Of a stretch of 64,000 nt of DNA, positions 12,872-24,325 are shown piece after piece (position 1 is the stretch's first letter; every line of letters starts with the position of its first letter). The DNA comes from Epiperipatus broadwayi (taxonomy: Eukaryota > Onychophora > Udeonychophora > Euonychophora > Peripatidae). Where the stretch lies: positions 3,366,596-3,430,595 of the forward strand of contig JAQFVV010006334.1 of the NCBI GenBank assembly GCA_028023455.1, written 5' to 3'. Under the pieces are notes generated by a model. The model saw only the letters and a list, made by a program, of their open reading frames with translations, was not told the DNA's origin and did not search any database. The position numbers were made by a program, and so were the translations under genes.

Positions 12872-13240
12872 TCATTCAGTAGTATATCTGTCTATACTTC
12901 TCATCTCTGATTCCCATAGTAACTGATTCAATAACATTTCATCAGTAACCGCCTTAAATTCACAATCTTTCACCAAAGACCATAGTATCAAATCATATTT
13001 GCATATAGTTTTATTTTGCAATTGCATCCTATCATGGAAATGAAGATGCCGTGTGAATTTCAATCTTTTCAATTTAAAGTAGGGATATAATTTTATTAAT
13101 AACTCCTTGCAAGGGATTTCTCCAGGCAGTTTTGGTTCCATAAACAATTTGCCAAATTTAAGATATTCTGGCATCCATAGTAAAATATTCAGTTTATTAT
13201 CTGTTATTTTATTCACGAGCATGTATTTCTCCACATGGTT
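12872..13240 (-). pseudogene. Gypsy gag remnant
   Basis: A 120-residue open frame on the minus strand. The stretch 'FTRHLHFHDRMQLQNKTI' followed by 'CKYDLILWSLVKDCEF' matches the conserved gag block in which F..R.Q..gEs..Y...L..L...C.F is the pattern in Gypsy elements, and 'DEMLLNQLLWE' matches the following DE.LRDQ.V motif. The frame lacks both the normal N-terminus and the nucleocapsid; it ends near 12872 and the knuckles continue in other frames downstream. Not a host gene. Confidence 0.7.
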
Positions 13241-14870
13241 CTGCTGCCACTATCCCAGATTTTTTACATCAAAAATCATTGGTATATTGTTATGCCCATT
13301 GTATCCTCATGCTTAATGTACAATAGAACTGCATGTATTTGAAACCCCATTTCCATTCCCTAACTAAACACTCACTTCTGTTTTCCTCCTCCTCATTTTT
13401 CTTCTATTTGTTGTTGTTGTTGTTATTATTATTATTGTTGTTGTCATTATTATTTTTAGCTCAAGTCCTTGATAATTAAAAAAAAAGTCTTTATTTGTGA
13501 TCTTTGCTCAAGGTTAAATCATTAATGACTAACTTTTGAGCTGGATTTGAGATAGGAATTTTAGCTGGCCAAAATTGTATGTTTAGACAGTTCTATTTAG
13601 AAATTGTCTGCCTCTATAGAAGTAAAAATGGTTTAAGACATATAACTTAAAAATGGCTTGTCTCACATAGTATGGCTAACAATAACATGGAAGATTACTC
13701 ATTACAATGATAGAAATAATAATATCAATAGTGATAAAGCAAGAGACAGTGGTAATACTAAGATAAGTATTATAAATTTAATTTTTTTAATTATAAATAT
13801 AAGTATATAGAATATGCAAACTTTATTTGATATAAACTTTTCAAGATCAGAAAAAAGAACTGTGCTCGTAAAGGGCTGTTAAGATCAATATAGTTGCTAA
13901 TCTTTCTATAGTGTAAGTTTCACTACACCATTCACACACAAGATGGAGACTGGTTTCTATCCACTTTTAACACTTTGTGGAGTGATGTAAACACAAACAC
14001 ATGGTCAAAGATGTCTTATACTACAAAAATATTATCCAGATAATCTATAGTCTTATGAATGGCTAATAAAAATTTATCAATATATTTGCTATTCATGAAA
14101 CTTGTCTACCAGTAGAAGGAAGTTTAGTAGAACAGATAGATAATGACTTGTTTTTTGGGAAAGTCAGATCAGTCAGTACAATGAGTGGTATTTGATTTGT
14201 CATAAGATCTAATCTAGTATTTTCTATTCTTGGGAATTTCTCATTATATTTAAATGCCTAACTCAATAATGCCAGTACTCATTCATTAATACCTATTCTC
14301 CAATCTTAGATTCAGAGAATTCAGAGAAAAAAAGTTTTTACTAAAACAATATTATATCCATTAAGAGAATGAAATTTTTTTTTGGTTAAACTTTAATGCT
14401 CATATTGGAAGACATAGTATAATTTGTCCAAATAATAATATTAGTTTGATGTTACCAACTTGTTGCATAACTCATGGACTGATAATAATAAACATTTTAT
14501 TTAAAATTGCTGTAAACCATGGCTATACCCATGGTTAAAACAATGTCATTTAGTATTTTACATTATAAGTAGGATGCAGAATATAGATTGCAAGTAATAC
14601 ATCACTTATAAATGCAGATTGTTGGAGGGATCAGTGATTAATATGTTACAAAATTAAAACGATAACTGCATTAAAAGGTAGATTTTATCCCAATCATATT
14701 TACAAGGAAATTGATGTTTGTTCAGCTATTAGACACTAAAATTGCTAATTTGGACTTTCAATATTGTCATATTTATGAAACATGAAATTCTCTTAAAGAG
14801 TATGTTAAGAATCCCAAAAAAATATCATTGGTTTCATTAAAATGAATAATTATAACTATTTTTCTGACAA
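13241..14870. other. AT-rich spacer, no gene seen
   Basis: A GTT/ATT trinucleotide microsatellite lies at about 13409-13455. The rest is AT-rich with no coding or repeat signal that I can support. Confidence 0.5.
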
Positions 14871-14879
14871 TGAATCTAT

Positions 14880-16920
14880 TATTGGTGATTTGATTAAAAG
14901 AAGACTCTTGCCATTTTATGCTTGGCAGCAGAAGTTGATTGTGAAAAAGGCAACAACTGATAAGAAGGCTTAAAAATGATTGATGGATTAAAACTGCAAA
15001 GACGATTCACACTACCCATGATTACTGAACTAGATGCACCGAAAGCAATATACAGACATAGGAAATGGTATCCCAATCCTATTAAATCCAACAAGAGCAA
15101 TTTTTTATATAAAGACAATAATATTTTGAACTCACAGAAGATGTATTTTGATAATCTTTTGCATAATAATACAAGAATTGAAATGATGACTTTTAATAAC
15201 TATTTTATGTAATTTAGATTTGGACAAAAACGTTCAGCTTAATGAAATCAAACCCAGTCTTCACCATCTTGAAAAATGGAAAAATATCTGGAAAAGCTTT
15301 AAAATATAATGGTTATATATTACATTTAAAAAGATTGTTTTTTTTTGAAATATATAGACACATGAAGTTATGCCACCTGATATTAAAAATAGTTTCCTAT
15401 TGTTTTCAAATGTTAAAAATAAATAAAGTAGACAAAATTACAGTAATTTTTTGTGGAAAACCATTATCATCCACTATATAGTAAAGCCAATTTCAATAAT
15501 TTTGTTGAATTAGTTGTTTCCAGTAATAGGTGAATGGATATCAGAGATTCAATGTGCTTTTAAAGAATTAAGAAATACTAAAGAAATGAGTTTTGTTGTC
15601 AGGAAAATGTAAGAAAAATGTCAGAAACAAAAAAATGATTTATATATTGCTTTTGTAGATTTGGTCAAGGCGTTTCATTCAATTAATAAATTAGATTTGT
15701 GTCGTTGTTTGAAATTAGTCGGCGCTTTTTCAAATTTTACACCTTCTACGTGATGGAATGAGAAGAAATGTTATTAATACATGTAAAAAATATGAGACAT
15801 TTATAATAAAAACTGCTGTTAAACAAAAATAAATACTTACTCTAATATTGTTTTTAATTGGTATGACAGCGATCTATGGAATTATTGACAGGCGGTTTAA
15901 TCAAGCAAAAATTAAAATATAATACAAGTTAGATGTGGAATTATAATTTTGTATTGATTAAAAGCAAATACAAGAACTTTCGCTTCTTGGATTCTCGATT
16001 TCTAGTAAGCTGATGATTTATGCTAGTTTTGCCAATTGAAAATACAATTTACAGAATATACTTAATGTTTCGATTGCAGCATAAAAAGTCACTTGTTTAA
16101 TAATATATGTTTACAAAACAAGTTCTTTATTAGCCAATGACGGGGAAAATTTCGCAGAAAACTTAGCATTGATGGTTATCAATTTGAAAATGTAAGTCTA
16201 TTAAATATCTTGATAGTTCTACAAGTAGAAAGGTGGACTTAGATCTTGAGATGCAAAATGGACTTTAATATGGTTACTTTTAAAAAGTTATTCAAGATAA
16301 GGGTATTTCATGGAAAATAATTTCTGCATTTTGTTATAGAAAAATAAAAGTTGAATAGCCAATCGCTAATGCAATATAAAGGCATTAGCAAATTTTAATT
16401 TAAAGATAGTTGATAAAATTTTAAAAAATATAACGGCAAGAACATAACTGAATCAATATATTCTTCAACTTATTGGATGTGATATTGTAGAATCCAATAT
16501 TGTAAAATCATATCTTCATTGAACTAAACGTGTTAAATAAATGAGCAATGCAAGACTTCCTAAAAGAGTGTTTTATGATAAGCTTGATGATGGTTTTTAT
16601 TGGAAATGTAGATCCTGTTTACATTATAAGGATTATTGTAAAGACATCCTAAATAATTGCAATGTTGATCAGTTCCATTAAGAAGATGCAGCAAAGAATA
16701 GAAAATATTGGAGCACTATATTTAAGTTGTCATAGTGTTCAAGGATTTTGCAAAAAGAAAAGTTTTCTGTTGAGATGAAAGACAACATTGCAAAACATCA
16801 AAGAAACAAAAAAATGGATGAGCATATTCTGCATATGTATGTATTTGTAAATCATATATTGGATTGCATAGTCATCCAAAGCTCATTATTAGAGAAGTTT
16901 TGTTCTTTTTGCCTGAAGTT
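14880..16920 (+). mobile_element. RTE-like non-LTR retrotransposon relic
   Basis: Translated across frames, the order is a LINE endonuclease-RT linker (14976-15210: 'IYRHRKWYPNPIKSNKSN', 'YFDNLLHNNTRIE'), RT blocks ('ISEIQCAFKELRNTKEM' near 15540-15590; 'DLYIAFVDLVKAFHSIN' at about 15636-15690; 'CLKLVG' after it), a degenerate catalytic ADD near 16006-16015, a thumb-like region, and a C-terminal zinc-finger relic 'VCKSYIGLHSHPKL' near 16836-16882. That C-terminal CRS.IGL.SH.R motif is typical of an RTE-like family common in molluscs and flatworms. Stops in every frame show that it is dead. The 5' endonuclease is absent or unrecognisable. Confidence 0.8.
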
Positions 16921-17525
16921 GTATTGACTGCACTCATTTATGCATAGATGCATATGAATGGATGCATATAGTTTGATAATTGAAATTAAGACTCTAATGT
17001 TTCAGTTACCTAAAGATTTGAACCTAAGCTAGCTATGTAATTGTGTATTTTAATATATGTGATATGATCCAGAAACCTCATTTTCAGAATTAGTGACATA
17101 TTAAGGGTACATATTTATAAAATTACTGAAAGTAACTGATTATTAGCTTGGATAAAAGCCACTGGATAAATGTAATTATTTATCTTTCAGGTCCTTTCAT
17201 TTAAGCAAAAGCATATTATCTATAAACTGATCTAAGAGTTTTCAGATATTGTCATCATTTTGACAATAAATGTCCATTGATTGCCTACTGCTTACATAAA
17301 TGTGAAGAAAAGGCATTTGTGCCATAATAATAGCACATTTCTTGCCATTTCCACACTAGAGTTCCAATTGAAACCATACAATGATGAATGTTTTTAAGTT
17401 TTAATTAGATGTAGGCTTTTTTGGATAGCTAAGCTATAGACAATCTAATTAACAATTTAATATTTATAGTAAATAGGTATCAAACTATATATAACTACAT
17501 ACTGACTTTCTTCACTATTTAGAGA
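16921..17525. other. Spacer between LINE and Penelope-like relics
   Basis: AT-rich, no coding signal and no repeat that I can support. Confidence 0.5.
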
Positions 17526-17526
17526 T

Positions 17527-18960
17527 TTGTGTTGGGTGTGCTCAGATACAATAGTAGAATAGCTCATAAGAATAATGATACAATGGCTGAGTGCTTGAGA
17601 ACTTATTGTGTTTTCATATTCATGGCAAGATCAGAATAAAAAAAAGAAAATGGAGGGATCATATCCATGGCATTCAAATTTATGTCGATTAGAATGTTCA
17701 ACTTTTGGAGAGGGAGACACATGATTCTTTACAGTATATAGCATTGGTGTTGTTAACTACATACCAATCATCCCTAATTTTACATTTTGAATCATTTCTT
17801 TCAATGTATTGTATTACAGCTGAAGTAGGATTAAATACCTGTCATATTGTCTTCTGATGTTCTAGGAAAATAATGTTATATTCTGGCTTATCAGGTATTC
17901 TTTTATATGAGTATTGATATTATGAAATACATGTAGGTAGAGATGATTGAGGGTCCCCATAATATGTTGACAGACATTCTGTTTGGGAACATTTAATTTT
18001 ATATTTGATACTGGGGTGAGGTTGAGTTTGAATTTATCCTTGGAATTATTGATTAGTTTATTAGTTGAGGGAGGGGTACGGAAATGTAGATGAAATATTG
18101 GTAAAAGGTTTTGTTAATTGCTTATGTTAGAGTGTGGATGTATGGCAGAAATAGCCATGGTCTAACATCATTGGAGTTTGAATTTAGTTTGTGGTAGAAT
18201 TGTCTGTCTTTTCTTGTTAAATGGCTATACTTGAATCCAATGAATGTTAAATCTTTTAAATATAGTTGTATATTTGCTTTGCATAGTAGGTGATTACAAT
18301 ATAGGAAAAAGAATAGACCAGTGAGTTTGTGAGAATGAGGGGAATTGATTTGGGGTGTGTGAATTCGCAAATTTTGGGAAGTTGGCTATGAATTAAGTAT
18401 TCTAGATGACATATGTATTTTTTGGAGTTTGTCTAAGTATTTCAGACTCTGACAAAGGTTTTTCTATTCAATGGTTAAAAGTAAGGCCAATGAATATGGA
18501 GGTTTTGTTTTGATGTTGGGAATTGAAAGCTCTGATCCAGCTATAAAGATATCATCTGCATAGTATATATAAATGAAAAATCAAGGATCTGTTAAAAGTG
18601 TGGTGGAAATATATTTTCAAAATTATTTAATTATAGACTGGATATAATGCCACTGAGGGGTAGACTCATGGACCATCTGCCAGTCATATTGTATAGTTGA
18701 TCATTAAATATGGATATAATATTATCATCTAGCCAGTAGAAAGCTGTGAGAATTAATTCAGTGTGCATCAGAAAATAATGGTGTTTGATGAGCTCAGCTC
18801 TGATATTGTTAAGTCAGAATTTCTATTAATTTAACTGTAAAGTTTTGTGATGCCCAAGAAAGCTATTTTATATGTAGATATAATTTTGGCATTCTTTATA
18901 CAATTTATGAAGTCAAGTGAAGACTTGATGGTGTATATACCATAATCTTTTGGCTGACAA
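17527..18960 (-). mobile_element. Penelope-like retroelement relic, copy A
   Basis: On the minus strand the reverse transcriptase core is readable: 'MSLPLSGIISSLYLNNFE' (near 18620-18680; an MG.PLS.I...Y....E block), then the catalytic box 'YIYYADDIFIAGSE' at about 18530-18575. Next come 'SPHSHKLTGLFF' and 'FIGFKYSHLTRKDRQF' (18180-18340), the region where Penelope-like proteins have S.H...HK and NGY blocks. YADD is intact, but stops surround it. No convincing GIY-YIG domain follows. Its sequence parallels copy B (20.86-22.40 kb) over most of its length. Sequence resembling the far end of copy B reappears at 19945-20050, so copy A may have been split by about 1 kb of other DNA. Confidence 0.65.
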
Positions 18961-20860
18961 ATTTTCTTACTGGCCAGATTGAGTAAAATTTTGAGTAATG
19001 TTATTCATCAAATATGATTCTAGCCCATTTCTATTCCCAAATATATTAATGTATAATAATCAGAATTGTTTTAATTTAGCTTCTAAAAATTGAATTATTT
19101 TACATTCAAATTATTTAAATGTAATGAAAAATATAAAATAACGTTAATAACCAAAGGAAAAAAAAACATATAAAAACAGCCTGCAGCTAAACAAAAGAAT
19201 TATATTTCAACCAATTATAATGTGAAATCCTCATTGATTTCTTGAATTTTAATAATTACAAATGCTGATTATTCTCTTCTGTTGTCTTCTCTTTGTCTAA
19301 AATTAAATATTTTAAATAAAAATCTAAACCTAGCCACATTATTAGTCAATATAATGTAAAACATAATCATAAAATATATGCATTTTTCTAGTTGTCACCA
19401 AATGTCATTGATATGCTAATAGCACTCAATGTTATTCACTTATCTTGAATAGCAGTTAAGCACTGTTCATTTGTCTTGACTATTTTTCTTATAAAATTTA
19501 AAAATTTTATAATCAAAGTTTATATTTAGGTAAATTAATATAAAAACTTAATTATGAATGTAAAAAATATGGGAAATATATTTATTTATGTTGAAAATCT
19601 ACTACAAAAGCATAAAACATTTGGGTTTGATTTCTGATTTTCACAGTAAGAAAGATCTGATAAACAATAGCTGAAGTTGACAGTCAGTGCTTTGTGGCAA
19701 CTTATAAGGTAAAAGAGGATGGACAATATTATAGTAGATGTCAAAGTAAAATCAATTTTTTTGCAAAAACTCTGAGAAATGTGATTTTTTGGAATTAAAA
19801 TTTTAAATATAAATCAAACTACAAATTTGCAATAAAATAAGCATAAAATGAAGAATATGTGATCAAAAATGGCCAAGAGTTAGTGCAAAATGAAGATGTA
19901 ACATTTTTTTGTAATAATCAGGCAACTGAATAACTGAATTGATCAATCAACCATCGGTTGATTATTTTGGATGTGTTAAAATAATGTACACCCCTAAAGT
20001 CCACCATGAGTCTGAGTGGTGTGATAGGTTTGTGTACATTTGCATTGGTGAACATTTGTGGAGGGTTAGCAGCAGATGGATGTATTTTATAATGTCATTC
20101 TTGGTAAAGACCTTATTGCAGTATTTATATAATAATTTGCTGACAAACCTATATTTATTATGCTTTATATTGTAGATGGGAATTAAAATTTACAATATTT
20201 ATTTGAAACTGCATTTTATTGTTGAACTCGGTTTTATTCATAAGCACAAATCTGTCGCCTTTGTCTTCCTTTAGGTAGAAGAGGGCATTTTCTGAGAGGA
20301 ACTGTTTGTTGGTGTTAATGTGTGAACTCCAATTAAAGTTTGTAGCTCTGAGAATTTATGATGATCATCTTTAGCAAAATTTGTTAAGTTGCTTTTGTTG
20401 CAGTTGTCTATAAGTCCTACTTCTACATCAGCAATTAATTCCATTATTGTTTGTTTTTACAAGCCAACATTATAACTTGGTCCATATTTGAGCATAGTCT
20501 GACAAAAGGGAGTGGAGTTTTTTTGGTGAAGTTGAGGAAGACATTTTTGTTATTATGATCCTCAGAAAAAAAATTGCTTGTTTATGAGCAAAAAAGTGAA
20601 GTTTATGAATTTTTCTGTAGCTTTGCAGACAAGTTGTTATATTTCTTTTTGAGCATGATTTTACATCCCTTGATATTTTAAACAAATGTGATTGCAGTTA
20701 TGTTTTAATTCTGTCATGCTTATATGGCAGCAATTGGGGATGATATTAAAATGGGTCCCAGTCTGAAGGAATTAAGATGCTGGGTTATGATATTAATTGA
20801 CAGGATGAGATGCAAGATAGGTTTAAAATTCATAATGGATGTAAGACAAGTGGGTTATAC
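18961..20860. other. AT-rich stretch with possible further Penelope-like pieces
   Basis: 19945-20050 resembles the segment at 22225-22320 of copy B (GATTATTTTGGATGTG and GAGTCTGAGTGGTGTG-like blocks). 20470-20685 on the minus strand has a 71-residue frame with no clear motif. 18961-19940 is homopolymer-rich and unexplained. Confidence 0.4.
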
Positions 20861-22398
20861 TTCTATTGGATGAATTCAATATGTGTTGAGTGTGGTGAGA
20901 TGCAGCTATAGAAAAACTGATAAAAGTAATGGCACAATGGCTGATTACTTTCAAGAACTTATGTTTTTATATTCTCAGCAAGATCAAACTAAAAAAAAGA
21001 AATGAAAAGATGTATACATCTGGCCAATAGTATTCAAACTAACATAAGTCCATTTTTTGAACAGAAGGAAACGTTATTCTTTAAGATTTATAGCATTAGC
21101 ATTTTTAGTCATATACTAAGCTTCTCTGCTTTAGTCTGTGAATAATTTCTTTCAATGTATTGCATTACAGCCAAAATAGGATTAAATGAGTGACCTGTTG
21201 CCCTCTGAATTTCTGGGCTTGTCAGGTACTCTTTTGCTCAAGTTTCTCCATAATATGTTGATTGACATTTAGTTTAGAGACATTTAATTTTATACATGGT
21301 ATTAGGTGGTGAGGTTGGATTGAGTTTATCCTTGGAATTATTGATTAGTTTCTTGTTGAAATAGGGGTAGAGCAATATGAATGAAATATTGGGGAAAAGA
21401 TTTTTTTAAAATGTTGTTAATGTAGAGATGTATGTCAGAAGTAGCTATGTTCTCTCACTATTGGGGGATTTGAATTTAGTTTGTGATAGAATTGTCTGAC
21501 ATTTCTTGTTAGGTGACTGTATTTGAATCCAATGGCTGTTAAAAATTTTAAATATAGTTCTATAATTTGCTTTGTGGGAAGATTCATGTTTGCATAGTAG
21601 TTGATTACAATGTAGGAAAGAGAATAAACTTACAAATTTATGAGAATGAGGGAAACTTGATTTGGGGTGCACAAATCCATAAACTTTGAGAGTTTGACAT
21701 GTGTTGAGTATTCTAGATAACATGTTTCTCTACAGAAGTATGTCTAAGTATTTTGGACTTACCAAATGCATATAGAGTTTGTTTTGATGTTGTGGATTGA
21801 GGGCTCTCATTCAGCTATAAAAATATCATTTATACAACACATATAGATGAGATCAGAGGTATGTGCAAAGTGTGGTGGAAGGATTATGTCTTCAAAGTGA
21901 TTTAAGTATAGACTGCCACTGAGGGATAGGCCTGTGAGCCATTCATTGGGAATATTGTAAGGTTGGCTGCTAAATGTGGCTATAATATTACCATCTAGTC
22001 AAGAGAGAAACATGAAAATAAATTCAATGCATATTGGATAATAATTGTGTTTGGTGAGCTCAGTTCTGATAATGTTAATTAAAGAGTTTTTTTATTAATT
22101 GAGCAGTAAAGTTCAGTGATGTTCAAGGAAGCTGTTTTATATGTAGAATTAAGTTTGTTGTTCTTTATGCAGTTTATGAAGTTGAATGAAGACTTGATAG
22201 TATATGTATCGTAAACATGCCAGTTTTCCAATCATTGGCTGATCATTTTAGTTGTGCTAACTTAATGCCTGCCTCCAAAGTTCAGCATTAGTTTGAGTGG
22301 TGTGTTAGTTGTTGTATCATTACACTTATCAGTTTCTCTATTGCTACATCTCAGCACACTCAACACAAATTACAACTTATCCAAGTGAAGTATAAGCA
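20860..22398 (-). mobile_element. Penelope-like retroelement relic, copy B, with inverted terminal repeats
   Basis: Parallels copy A: the minus-strand frames give 'SFPHSHKFVSLFSFLHCNQL' and 'SHWIQIQSPNKKCQTI' (21480-21720). The catalytic YADD is replaced by CIND at about 21826-21846, so this copy is more decayed. The ends are imperfect inverted repeats of about 85 bp: 20860-20943 and the reverse complement of 22310-22398 share TTATACTTC..TTGGAT and TGTGTTGAGTGTG(G/C)TGAGATG. Inverted or direct terminal repeats from compound copies are known for Penelope elements. Total size is about 1.5 kb. Confidence 0.65.
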
Positions 22399-22439
22399 CT
22401 TATTATTATTTAGAAATGTGTAAGTTTGGTGAGTAATCA

Positions 22440-23220
22440 TCATTATCATCATTTTCAATCATTATTATTCCACTGCAGATTGAAAGTCTCTACAACTTCA
22501 ATCCTTTTTCACTGATCTCTAGTCTCTTTTCTTTATATAATATTCCAGTGCACTACCTCACTTCATCCATCCATTTCACATGTTGTCTCCTTCTAGGTCT
22601 TTTGCCATCTTTTGGAATTCAGATTAAGATTTTTACTGTCTATCTATTATCATCTCTTCTAGTGATATGTCTAATCCAACTCCACTTTCTTTTAATTTTT
22701 TAAATAATGTCAATACTATGTGTTGTTCTCTCATTTATGTAATTCATTTTTGATATATTCTTGTTGCACCTATGTATCTCTCCTTACTTCATTGAATGAT
22801 TTAGAATCTCTGTATTGGTTTCATTTTAAGTGCCCAAGTCTCATATTTATAAGTAACAACTAGTAAAATATACTTATTAAAAACTTTTCAAACACATAGA
22901 CATATTTCCTTTAATATTAAGTTATTTCGACCCAAATCATTCCAATCAAGCTTAATTCTATGATTAATATCATCCATTATGTTTCCATCTGTAGTAATAA
23001 TCTCAGCAATGTATTTGTAGTTGTTAACTTTTTTAAAACTCATCATTATCAATCTTCATTTCCTTCTTTTGAGACTATTCATTGAATATTACTTTGGTCT
23101 TTTTTAATAATTACTTTTAGTCCTAATTTCTTTCTTTCATCTGCCTGTAGGTCTAAAGCATTATTTTCAAAAAACATCTGCAAAATCTAGTTGCTTTAAA
23201 TAATTTTTAATTTACTTGTA
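22440..23220 (-). mobile_element. RTE-like LINE 3' fragment, minus strand
   Basis: Minus-strand reading gives an RT palm remnant 'LDFADVFFENNALDLQADER' with FADD changed to FADV (about 23150-23215). Then come 'KLGLKVIIKKTKVIFNE', 'TTDGNIMDDINHRIKLDW', 'KIKRKWSWIRHITRRDDNR' and 'PKDGKRPRRRQHVKWMDEVR', the ordered C-terminal blocks of the same RTE-like family as the relic at 0.2-2.3 kb. It ends in a GATGATAATGATGAT simple tail near 22440, a usual 3' terminus for such elements. The fragment is 5'-truncated in the RT domain and carries many stops. Confidence 0.8.
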
Positions 23221-23464
23221 CTCTAATTGTTTCTATATAGATAACTGTTGTAGAATACTTTATTTTGTCCTGCAGGGAAATATATGAGGAATGTTTTATG
23301 TTAATTTTTATCTTTACATGAAGTAATAAAAACTTATATACAAATAATGTGTTTATCTTTTCATTATGCCCATAAAAAGGAGTTTGAATCTAAATAAAAT
23401 ACGAAAAATTTTCAGGTTAAGTAAGCTTAAAATTTTTATTTCACTTGACAATACAGAACAAATT

Positions 23465-23940
23465 AAGCTATTTACTGCTTAAACTTAGATAAAAGATAAA
23501 GCAGAAAGAAAGATATAGGCAGAAGAGAGTTGGAAAAAAGAGAATAAGTGGTACAAATAGATAGATTAGAAAGAATGAAAGAGAGAAAAAAGTGCAAGAG
23601 AAAAAAAAGCAAAAAGTATGAAAAACAAAAAATGTGGAAGAGAGCATAGAATTAGAGAGTGAGGGAAAGGGAAAATGGGTAAAAAGGAGACAAAGAGAAA
23701 AAAAAGATATAGAGTGAGAAATAAGCATAGAATTAGAGAGTGAGGGAAAGGGAAAAGGGGTAAAAAGGAGACAAAGAGAAAAAAAATGATATAGAGTGAG
23801 AAATAAGCATAGAATTAGAGAGTGAGGGAAAGGGAAAAGGGGTAAAAAGGAGACAAAGAGAAAAAAAATGATATAGAGTGAGAAATAAGCATAGAATTAG
23901 AGAGTGAGGGAAAGGGAAAAGGGGTAAAAAGGAGCATAAG
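23465..23940 (+). repeat. Purine-rich tract with an 82-bp tandem repeat (about 3.6 copies)
   Basis: The unit begins AGCATAGAATTAGAGAGTGA at 23643, 23725, 23806 and 23888 (period 81-82 bp), with one or two base differences between copies. The whole tract from 23465 is almost all A and G on the plus strand. The serine/phenylalanine-rich frames on the minus strand are a by-product of this composition. A mirror-like polypurine run of this length could adopt triplex structure. Confidence 0.9.
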
Positions 23941-23949
23941 CATAAGCAG

Positions 23950-24325
23950 TCCACTTATGCTTAGAGTTTATTCTTTAAATAAACTAACTCTTATTGACTG
24001 TGCTTAAATCAGGGCTTAATATTGTTATGAGCCTGATTTTTAACTTGACAAATTAGTTGCATCAGTTTAGTTTATATATCACAAGGAAGAAAAAGTTTCT
24101 CATTTTTAATTACCTGTGATTTTGAATCATATTAGTTATTCAAACTAATATATACAAAGTCACAAGCAGTTATTAATGAGAAACTTTTTCTTATAATGCA
24201 TAAACTAAACTGGTGAAAATAATTTGTCAATTCAAAGATCAGCCTCATAACAAAATCATGTTTTGATTTAAGTATGATCAATAAGGGTTGATTTATTTAA
24301 AACAATGACTTTGATCATAAGTGGA
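23950..24325. mobile_element. Foldback (long inverted repeat) element, 376 bp
   Basis: The two halves are imperfect inverted repeats of about 175-185 bp around a centre near 24130. Shared blocks include TCCACTTATG at the ends, TTGTTATGAG.CTGAT, TTGACAAATTA, CAGTTTAGTTTAT and AGAAAAAGTTTCTCATT. No reading frame is conserved. It is consistent with a foldback MITE. I could not define a target duplication. The left end abuts the purine-rich tandem repeat. Confidence 0.8.

Larger units (their letters stand above)
11372..13240 (-). mobile_element. Gypsy-type LTR retrotransposon relic lacking reverse transcriptase
   Basis: Minus-strand order is gag, two degenerate zinc knuckles, protease, integrase zinc-binding domain, integrase core. 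Only about 120 bp separates the protease-end frame from the integrase zinc domain, where roughly 2 kb of RT/RNase H should lie, so an internal deletion is inferred. The zinc knuckles are read at about 12600-12710 (TCH.CGKTG, then FSCGLMG). Stops separate the parts and no LTRs were recognised on either side. Each coding remnant is listed below. Family assignment is by motif recall. Confidence 0.8.

Noticed and set aside
23468-23954. Serine/phenylalanine-rich minus-strand frames with repeated peptides resembling a secreted repeat protein
   Set aside because: The DNA unit is 81-82 bp, not a multiple of three, so the frame is not conserved between units; the composition comes from a polypurine strand.
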